From the NCBI GenBank assembly GCA_900542305.1, contig UQMU01000015.1, positions 1 through 47,255 on the forward strand: a DNA stretch of 47,255 bases. The letters run 5' to 3'. The notes below the pieces were generated by a model that did no database searches, was not told where the DNA came from, and saw nothing but the letters and a program-made list of their open reading frames with translations. Below are positions 41,334 through 47,255 of the stretch, piece by piece. This DNA comes from an uncultured Collinsella sp. GTDB lineage: Bacteria; Actinomycetota; Coriobacteriia; Coriobacteriales; Coriobacteriaceae. The first letter of the stretch is position 1. Each line of letters starts with the position of its first letter. Both the position numbers and the translations under genes were made by a program.

Positions 41334-42452
41334 TTGCAGAACTCTGATACCCCTAAAGTTTCGCTGCTTGTTCCCATCTGCAATGTCGAACGCTACCTGC
41401 GCGAGTGTCTCGATTCCGCCGTGGCGCAGACGCTTAAGGACATCGAGATCATCTGTATCAACGACGGCTCCACCGATAGCTCGCCAGATATCATCCGCGA
41501 GTACATGGAGCGCGATCCCCGTGTAAAGATGATCGACAAGGCCAACAGCGGCTACGGCGACTCGATGAACCGCGGCCTGGAGATGGCGCGCGGCGAGTAC
41601 GTGGGCATCCTTGAGTCCGACGACTTCATGTTTGAGGATTCGCTCCAAAAGCTGGTCGCCAAGGCCGATGCTGAGCATGCCGATGTGGTAAAGGGCGACT
41701 TTTACCTGTATTGGTCCACGCCCAGCGAACGCCGTGAACTGTTTGGGATTATCGACGAGCATATGACGGGCGCCGCGTATTGCCCCGTCGATCGCCCGGG
41801 CATCTTCTACCGCAAACCTTCCATTTGGTCGGCTATCTATCGGCGCGAGTTCCTCAACGACAATCAGATTCGGTTCCTCCCCACGCCGGGCGCCTCGTAT
41901 CAGGACGCAGGCTTTAACTTTAAGGTTTGGGCTTGCGCCGAGCGTGCCGCGTTTATTACGGACCCCATTTTGTGCTATCGCCAGGATAACGAGAAGAGCT
42001 CTGTTAATTCGCCCAACAAGGTGTTTTGCGTGTGCGATGAATATGCCGAGATGCAACGTTTTTTGGACGAGCGCCCCGAGCTTAAGGCTCAGCTTCAGGG
42101 CATTTTAATGCGCATGAAGGTCGATACGTACCGTTGGAATGATGAGCGTCTGGTCGATGAGCTACGCGAGCAGTTTTGGGAGAAGGCTTCACCCGAGCTC
42201 AAGGCCGATTGGGATGCCGGTCGCTTTGACCTGTCGCTGTTCGACCCGCGCGGCGAGACCGACTTGCGCCTGATGGTCAAGTCGCCCCGCGCCTATATCG
42301 ATTCGCGTTTTGACTTTAAGAAGCCGGGCAAGCTCAATACGTTTAAGCATTACTTTAAGATTGGCGGCCTACCGCTGGTCTGGCGCGTGCTGACGTATCA
42401 GCGCACCTACGGCGACAACCCGCACCCTGACGACGTTCCGGCAGCACAGTAG
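41334..42452 (+). CDS. Family 2 glycosyltransferase (paralogue B)
   Basis: 372 residues, duplicate of the product of 39109-40212. The N-terminal LLVPICNVERYLRECLDSAV, INDGSTDSSP, DKANSGYGDSMNRGLEMARG and ILESDDFMFED are nearly identical to that protein; the C-terminal third is more diverged. It also uses a TTG start, here with a perfect AGGAGG five bases upstream. The 74-bp gap before it, longer than others in the run, contains TTAAAATAA and could hold an internal promoter. Confidence 0.88.
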   Translation: MQNSDTPKVSLLVPICNVERYLRECLDSAVAQTLKDIEIICINDGSTDSSPDIIREYMERDPRVKMIDKANSGYGDSMNRGLEMARGEYVGILESDDFMFEDSLQKLVAKADAEHADVVKGDFYLYWSTPSERRELFGIIDEHMTGAAYCPVDRPGIFYRKPSIWSAIYRREFLNDNQIRFLPTPGASYQDAGFNFKVWACAERAAFITDPILCYRQDNEKSSVNSPNKVFCVCDEYAEMQRFLDERPELKAQLQGILMRMKVDTYRWNDERLVDELREQFWEKASPELKADWDAGRFDLSLFDPRGETDLRLMVKSPRAYIDSRFDFKKPGKLNTFKHYFKIGGLPLVWRVLTYQRTYGDNPHPDDVPAAQ

Positions 42453-42464
42453 GAGCGAGTGACT

Positions 42465-43532
42465 ATGGCTACCCCCAAGATTTCCGTTGTCGTTCCCATC
42501 TATAACGTGGAGGAGTGCCTGGCCTGGTGCCTGGACTCCCTGCTTGCACAGGACATGCCCGATTGGGAAGGCGTGCTGGTCAACGATGGCTCGCCGGACG
42601 GTTCGCGCGATATTGCGGCTACCTATTGCGAAAAGGACGCGCGCTTTACGCTGGTCGATAAGGAGAACGGCGGCCTGTCGAGCGCGCGCAATGCGGGTAT
42701 CGCTGCGTCCACGGCGCCTATCGTCGCGTTCTTGGATTCCGACGACCGATTTACGCCCGATGCGTGCCGTGTGATCGTAGATGCCTTTGAGCGCGAGGAC
42801 TGCGACGTTTTGACCTTTGGCGCGAATCCGTATCCGCTGGAGGCGGGGTATCCGTGGCTTAACTATGTGCTGAGCCCGCGCGATGTGTCGTTTGAAGGCT
42901 ATAGCTCTGACCTGCTGTTTAAGGAAGCATCTCGCCCCTTTGCATGGCGCACCGCCTGCAAACGTGAGTTTTTGCTGGGCAACGGGATCGTGTTTGACGA
43001 AACCGTTAAGTATGGCGAGGACCAGGTCTTCGATTTTGCTGTGTACGGTCGTTCGCACAAGACCGCGCTTATCTCGAACAAGCTGTATGACTACCGCGTG
43101 GCGCGCAAAGGCTCGCTCATGGACACCATGCGCTATGACGACGAGACGCGCCTGCTGGAGCACGTGAAGATTTACTCCGCGGTGCTGGCTGACTGGCAGC
43201 GCGACGGTCTCGATGTCCAGCATGCCGATGACCTGGCGTACTTCCTATGCGATCTGGTGCTGTACGATGCGCTCAGGTTGCTGGGTTCGGACTGCGGCAA
43301 GGTGTTTGCTGCCGTTGCCACGGCGCTTGCCGGTTCTGCCGTGGGCAGCGATGCTGCGCTCGCACAATGCGCTCCTTCTGTTGCTGCTATGGTGCGTGCG
43401 GCGCTTATCAGCAAGGCCCCCAATGCCCGTGAGTGCAAAAAGCTCATGTTCGATTACGACGTCTTGAGGTTTGGGCGCCTGGGTGCCTGCAAACGCATGG
43501 CAGCGAACGCCCTGGGAAAGCGAGAAGTGTAG
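42465..43532 (+). CDS. Family 2 glycosyltransferase
   Basis: 355 residues. ISVVVPIYNVEECLAWCLDSLL, LVNDGSPDGSRD, NGGLSSARNAGIAAS, the metal site FLDSDDRFTPD and KYGEDQVFDFAVYG identify a GT2 of the EpsJ/CpsJ-like group. The ATG at 42465 is preferred to the GTG at 42459 because AGGAG at 42451-42455 is nine bases before the ATG and only three before the GTG. It is 12 bp after the preceding gene and abuts the next one. Confidence 0.88.
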   Translation: MATPKISVVVPIYNVEECLAWCLDSLLAQDMPDWEGVLVNDGSPDGSRDIAATYCEKDARFTLVDKENGGLSSARNAGIAASTAPIVAFLDSDDRFTPDACRVIVDAFEREDCDVLTFGANPYPLEAGYPWLNYVLSPRDVSFEGYSSDLLFKEASRPFAWRTACKREFLLGNGIVFDETVKYGEDQVFDFAVYGRSHKTALISNKLYDYRVARKGSLMDTMRYDDETRLLEHVKIYSAVLADWQRDGLDVQHADDLAYFLCDLVLYDALRLLGSDCGKVFAAVATALAGSAVGSDAALAQCAPSVAAMVRAALISKAPNARECKKLMFDYDVLRFGRLGACKRMAANALGKREV

Positions 43533-46019
43533 ATGAGTATCAAGCGTTTGGCGCTTTGCCGCAGTCAGGGCCGTCTGTTTGTGCTGCTTCGTTTTGCCGG
43601 TCAGGATGTCGCCGCGCTTATTGAGCGGGAGGGCTCTCAGGCGTTTGCCCATGCGACGACGAGCGGTTCTTGTGTGCCGTCGCTGGTGCTCCCGGTCGAT
43701 CATGGCCGTGTGCTGGCGCTTTGTCCTTCCGTTTCCGATTACGAGCGCGAGCTCGCCGTCTTGGTGCTTCCGTTTTTGGATGGCTCGTCGATGGATGTCG
43801 TTTTTGCATCCGGTGGCCAAAGGTTGGGCTCCATTCGCCTCGATAGCCGCGTGGCCAAGCTGGAATCCAAGGTTAACTACAAAGCAAAGCCTGCGCTGTG
43901 TGCGCTTATCCGCGATGCTCAGCGTGGCGAACACTGCGGTTTCTACGAGATCGATGCCACTCGCTATTTGCCGGCAGACGCCGGCGCGGTGTGGCGCTAT
44001 GAGGTTACTTGGGCGGGAGACCTCCAGTGCGCGCCTGAGCTCCAGATCTTCGATGCGCATATGAATGCCATCGATGTCACCGTGCATGTGTTTGAATCGC
44101 AGGTCGATGTGCCGCAGCAGAACGGATGCCGCGTCAATAAAACGTATCTGAGTGTTGAGATGCCTCAGGATATACGAGATTTTGTCGCGATTGTGAGCGA
44201 CCCCACAGAGCAGATCCAGAGCGGGTTTTGCGCCATGGATGGTCGCCTGTACAACGGCATGGTCGATGACAGTTGGAACCGCATGAAGGACGCGCGTGCA
44301 GACGACGCAGCTTATCGACGTTGGTTTGAGCGACATCGCGCAAAGCCGGGCGATTTAGCGTGCCAGCGTGTCGCTTCGGCGGCCTTTGCCTATAGACCGC
44401 TCGTGAGCATTGTGGTGCCGTGCTACAAGACCGATCGGGTCTACCTGCGCGAGCTGCTGGACTCGGTGCTCGCCCAAAGCTATGACAACTGGGAATTGCT
44501 GCTTATGGACGCCTCGCCCGAATGGGATGCGGTTGCCAATCTTGCGGCGGGCGTCAACGAGGAGCGCGTCCGTCGTGTTGAGCTGCCTGGTAACGGCGGC
44601 ATTGTGGTCAACACCAACGCGGGTATTCAGCAAGCGACTGGAGACTACATCGCGTTCTTGGACCACGATGACATCCTGGAACCGGACGCGTTATTCCAGT
44701 ATGTTTCCGCGCTGAATAAGGCGGCCGAGGGCGAGCGCCCCCAGGTCCTGTTCTGCGACGAGGACATGTTCCAGAAAACGGGGGAGTGGGGCCAGCCGGT
44801 CTTTAAGACGCAGCTCAACGTCGACCTGCTCTATAGCCATAACTGCGTTACTCATTTTCTAATGGTGGAGAAGGCGCTCATCGATCGCATTGGCGTGTCG
44901 CCAGAAGACGTTGCGGGTGCCCAGGATTACGGCCTGACGCTCCGCTGCCTCGCGGCGGGCGCGCGCTTTGAGCACGTTGCGCACGTGCTGTATCACTGGC
45001 GCGTGCTCCCTGGCTCTACCGCCGACTGTTCTGCCGATAGCAAGCCATATGCTATCGAGGCCGGACGCCTGGCTCTGCAGCGTCACTTTGACTCGCTGGG
45101 CATTCGCGGAACGGTCGAGGAGTCCGAGACGCCGTTTGTCTACCGCATGCGCTATGCGCTGCCGGAGTCTGCGCCGCTGGTGAGCATTGTGATTCCCACC
45201 AAGGACCACGTCGAGACGCTCGATGCCTGCGTGATGTCGATCGCCCAGAAGGCCACGTACGCCAACTACGAGATCGTCTTGGTGGAAAACAACAGCGAAG
45301 ACCAGGAGACCTTTGCGTATTACGAAACCCTGCCGGAGCGCGTAGCCGCTGCGTCTGGTGGCAAGGGTGCAGCACGCGTTGAGTGGTGGCCGGGCGAGTT
45401 TAATTACTCCCAGATCATTAACTTTGGCGTTGAGCATGCCAAGGGCGATTACCTGCTGCTTCTCAATAATGACACTGAAGTCATCTCATCCGACTTTATC
45501 GAGGAGATGATGGGCTATCTTCAGCGTCCCGACGCGGGCGTTGTGGGCGCCAAGCTCTATTTTGCCGATCATCTGGTGCAGCATGCCGGCATTTTGGTTG
45601 GCGTGCGCGGCGCGCTTGCCCATGCCAACCAGGATTTCTCGGCAAAACGTGAGGGCTACCTTGCCCGTGCTGTGCGTCCGGGCAACTTTAGCGCCGTAAC
45701 GGGCGCCTGCCAGATGGTCCGTCGCGACGTGTTTGAGCAAGTCGGAGGCTACAACGAGGAATTCGCCGTCGGCTTTAACGATGCAGATTTTTGTTTGCGC
45801 GTGTGGGAGGCGGGCTATCGCACCATCTTTACGCCCTATGCCGAGCTGTATCACTACGAGTTCACCTCGCGCGGCAGGGAAGAGGCCAACGAGGAAAAGA
45901 TGCGCCGCTGGAAACGCGAGCAAGCACTGTTCATGCAGCGCTGGCCTGAGTTCTTCTTGACGGGCGATCCATGGTTGGGGTCGAACTTATCCGCTGAGAG
46001 CGAGTATTTCTCGCTTTAG
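43533..46019 (+). CDS. Large glycosyltransferase with two GT-A (family 2) domains
   Basis: 828 residues. Residues 1-285 form a domain without glycosyltransferase motifs, with beta-rich character, whose role is unclear. GT-A domain 1 (about 288-500) has LVSIVVPCYKTDRVYLRELL and the metal site FLDHDDILEPDAL near 375. GT-A domain 2 (about 545-790) has LVSIVIPTKDHVETLDACV, LLLLNNDTEVIS near 640, GACQMVRRDVFEQVGGYNE and the NDADFCLRVWEAGY block. The order is typical of bifunctional GT2 enzymes, such as rhamnosyltransferases, that build a polysaccharide by two linked additions. The ATG follows the previous stop directly (TAGATG), suggesting coupled translation. Last gene of the run; no terminator was recognised after it. 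Confidence 0.88.
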   Translation: MSIKRLALCRSQGRLFVLLRFAGQDVAALIEREGSQAFAHATTSGSCVPSLVLPVDHGRVLALCPSVSDYERELAVLVLPFLDGSSMDVVFASGGQRLGSIRLDSRVAKLESKVNYKAKPALCALIRDAQRGEHCGFYEIDATRYLPADAGAVWRYEVTWAGDLQCAPELQIFDAHMNAIDVTVHVFESQVDVPQQNGCRVNKTYLSVEMPQDIRDFVAIVSDPTEQIQSGFCAMDGRLYNGMVDDSWNRMKDARADDAAYRRWFERHRAKPGDLACQRVASAAFAYRPLVSIVVPCYKTDRVYLRELLDSVLAQSYDNWELLLMDASPEWDAVANLAAGVNEERVRRVELPGNGGIVVNTNAGIQQATGDYIAFLDHDDILEPDALFQYVSALNKAAEGERPQVLFCDEDMFQKTGEWGQPVFKTQLNVDLLYSHNCVTHFLMVEKALIDRIGVSPEDVAGAQDYGLTLRCLAAGARFEHVAHVLYHWRVLPGSTADCSADSKPYAIEAGRLALQRHFDSLGIRGTVEESETPFVYRMRYALPESAPLVSIVIPTKDHVETLDACVMSIAQKATYANYEIVLVENNSEDQETFAYYETLPERVAAASGGKGAARVEWWPGEFNYSQIINFGVEHAKGDYLLLLNNDTEVISSDFIEEMMGYLQRPDAGVVGAKLYFADHLVQHAGILVGVRGALAHANQDFSAKREGYLARAVRPGNFSAVTGACQMVRRDVFEQVGGYNEEFAVGFNDADFCLRVWEAGYRTIFTPYAELYHYEFTSRGREEANEEKMRRWKREQALFMQRWPEFFLTGDPWLGSNLSAESEYFSL

Positions 46020-46230
46020 AAAATGGGTTTTAGGAAGTCCTCAACTTACTTTCGATATGAGCTGAGAAGAAAGCAGCGTCTAGGCGATTTGCTGCAATGC
46101 ATCACGATAGCTCGATACTTCCGCGATACGTTTATACAGACTTATACAACTGGATATAATTCGATATAGTCTACGATAAACTTTTAAAGCTAAGATTGAC
46201 CAATAATCGATTGTCTTGAGAGGCAAACAA
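46020..46230 (+). promoter_or_regulatory. AT-rich promoter region with CGATA repeats upstream of the ATPase gene
   Basis: A perfect TATAAT lies at 46155-46160, with TTATAC 17 bases before it (46132-46137) as a weak -35. Around it are five CGATA motifs (starting 46105, 46113, 46124, 46162, 46174) and two TTATACA copies exactly 10 bp apart (46132, 46142). This looks like a promoter with an operator cluster. The region is markedly AT-richer than the rest of the window. Confidence 0.5.
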
Positions 46231-47255
46231 GTGAGCGCCACTGTATTCCATAACCCGTTTCGTCCTACTGCCGGCGCTGAGCCTCCGCGCATAATTGGTC
46301 GTGATGATATTGCCCTTGAGTTTACCGAGAGTTTGAATGCGGGAATTGGCGCACCTGCGAGGCTCATGCGCATCGCTGGACCGAGGGGCTCCGGAAAAAC
46401 TGTTTTGCTCTGCGATCTTAGGGATCGTGCGCGAGAGCTTGGATGGAAGACCGCTATTGTTTCTGCTGGCCCTAACCTATTGCTGGACCTGAGGGATCAG
46501 GTTGCTGATTCTTCCCTTGCGACTAATGCTTCGGTCGGCGTAAACGCCGGCTTTGTTTCCGCGAAAGTCGATGTTGCACCCAAAGAGTCGAGTCTTAGAA
46601 AGTTGCTAAGCTCGGCAGCGAGGTCAGCCAAGGGTCTTTTTATTGCCATCGATGAAGTTCAGGACGCTCCGATTGACGATATGCGTGCCATTGCGTCTAC
46701 GGTTCAGCTTTTGATAGGGGAAAGAGTAGATATCGCACTTGCCTTTGCCGGTTTACCCGCCGGTGTTATGGATCTTATTAACGGCAAGGCGCTTACGTTC
46801 TTGCGTCGTGCCCTCCCCGAAGATCTGGCGCCTATCAACCAGGTGGAGGTAGCGCTCTCTATGGGCGATAGCTTTGTCGCGACTGGCTTGACCATAGAGG
46901 ACAATCTCCTGTCGAGAGCCGCTAAGGCCACTAAGGGCTATGCCTATCTGGTGCAACTGGTCGGTTATTCCATTTGGCAGCGCGCCAACTTGCATCGTGC
47001 CAAAAGTGCCATTGTGAGCGAGCGCGACGTCACTGAAGGCATTGCGCTGGCAGAGGCTCGTTTTCACGATGTTGTTCACGAGCCCGCGATTTCTGGACTG
47101 GGGCTCAACGATATCAAATACCTTTTGGCCATGTGCGAGGATAAACAACAGTCCAAATCAGCCGAGATTGCTAGGCGCATGGGTAAAAAGACCAATGAGA
47201 TGGGGGTGCGGACGATTTCTTGGACCGCGCCTAGGCGTATCCAAGCTTCCTGCGG
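46231..47255 (+). CDS. AAA-type ATP-binding protein, 5' part (cut by window edge)
   Basis: 341 codons from a GTG with GAGAGG seven bases upstream run to the window end without a stop. Walker A is IAGPRGSGKTVLL near 49-60, Walker B GLFIAIDEVQD near 135-145, and a sensor-like LAFAGLPAG near 170. The C-terminal part has GYAYLVQLVGYSIWQRA and a helix-turn-helix start (SKSAEIARRMGKKTNEMG). This is the architecture of the ORC/Cdc6-like AAA ATPases common in gut actinobacteria and archaea, often annotated simply as ATP-binding protein. The last 15 or so codons (after 47206) do not read like the expected winged-helix end, so a frameshift near 47206-47235 is possible. Function unknown. Confidence 0.75.
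   Translation, partial: MSATVFHNPFRPTAGAEPPRIIGRDDIALEFTESLNAGIGAPARLMRIAGPRGSGKTVLLCDLRDRARELGWKTAIVSAGPNLLLDLRDQVADSSLATNASVGVNAGFVSAKVDVAPKESSLRKLLSSAARSAKGLFIAIDEVQDAPIDDMRAIASTVQLLIGERVDIALAFAGLPAGVMDLINGKALTFLRRALPEDLAPINQVEVALSMGDSFVATGLTIEDNLLSRAAKATKGYAYLVQLVGYSIWQRANLHRAKSAIVSERDVTEGIALAEARFHDVVHEPAISGLGLNDIKYLLAMCEDKQQSKSAEIARRMGKKTNEMGVRTISWTAPRRIQASC

Noticed and set aside
1..47255. CRISPR array, prophage or intact insertion sequence
   Set aside because: No regularly spaced direct repeats with unique spacers, no phage structural or integrase genes, and no transposase with intact catalytic motifs were found.

Overview
The window looks like chromosomal DNA of a high-GC actinobacterium of the class Coriobacteriia, most likely Collinsella or a near relative. 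That is inference, drawn from the very long Rho with an Ala/Lys/Arg-rich N-terminal region, the sufCBDSU Fe-S operon with a divergent Rrf2 regulator, the GGGtGRT plus NifU-like pair, the DinD protein, the many small intergenic palindromic repeats and the general codon use. Most genes are housekeeping genes, preceded by good Shine-Dalgarno sequences and often separated by strong hairpin terminators.

Layout. 1-2022: 5' end of trpS, a TagO/WecA-type phosphoglycosyltransferase, and a structured intergenic stretch that may encode a 6S-like RNA on the minus strand. 2023-5297: a PflA-like radical SAM protein, tRNA-Ala(CGC), a tail-anchored small protein and nicotinate phosphoribosyltransferase. 5377-9421: proline genes proB and proA, split by an opposite-strand proline iminopeptidase-like gene. 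9435-10684: an HD-domain protein flanked by two nearly identical hairpin terminators, then a CarD-family regulator. 11027-15935: argS, a 150-bp inverted-repeat element and rho. 16249-20434: a membrane protein with a long acidic tail, VanZ-like protein, ROK sugar kinase and class I aminotransferase. 20601-25421: tRNA-His and tRNA-Lys, dinD, a fumarate-reductase/aspartate-oxidase-like flavoprotein, and a GGGtGRT/NifU-like pair. 25826-27266: a REP-associated (Y1) transposase homologue whose two catalytic motifs look destroyed, followed by 660 bp of repeat-bearing non-coding DNA.

27299-33902: the suf operon sufC-sufB-sufD-sufS-sufU with overlapping or tightly spaced genes. A divergent Rrf2/IscR-like regulator lies across a short promoter region and is followed by an MNT/HEPN nucleotidyltransferase toxin-antitoxin-like pair. 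34031-37808: a secreted, probably sortase-anchored lysozyme-like protein and a degenerate AAA-ATPase-like (DUF1703-type) protein. 37833-46019: six family-2 glycosyltransferase genes. One is on the minus strand and five lie in a plus-strand run ending in an 828-residue protein with two GT-A domains; together they probably build a surface polysaccharide. 46231 to the end: the 5' part of an AAA ATPase with a separate AT-rich promoter.

The most unusual theme is the intergenic repeats. At least five families of short palindromic or bipartite elements occur between genes. Several share a GGGAC or GGGGAC core, and one inverted pair sits just downstream of the Y1-transposase homologue, as REP sequences do around RAYT genes. 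No CRISPR array, prophage or intact insertion sequence was seen.
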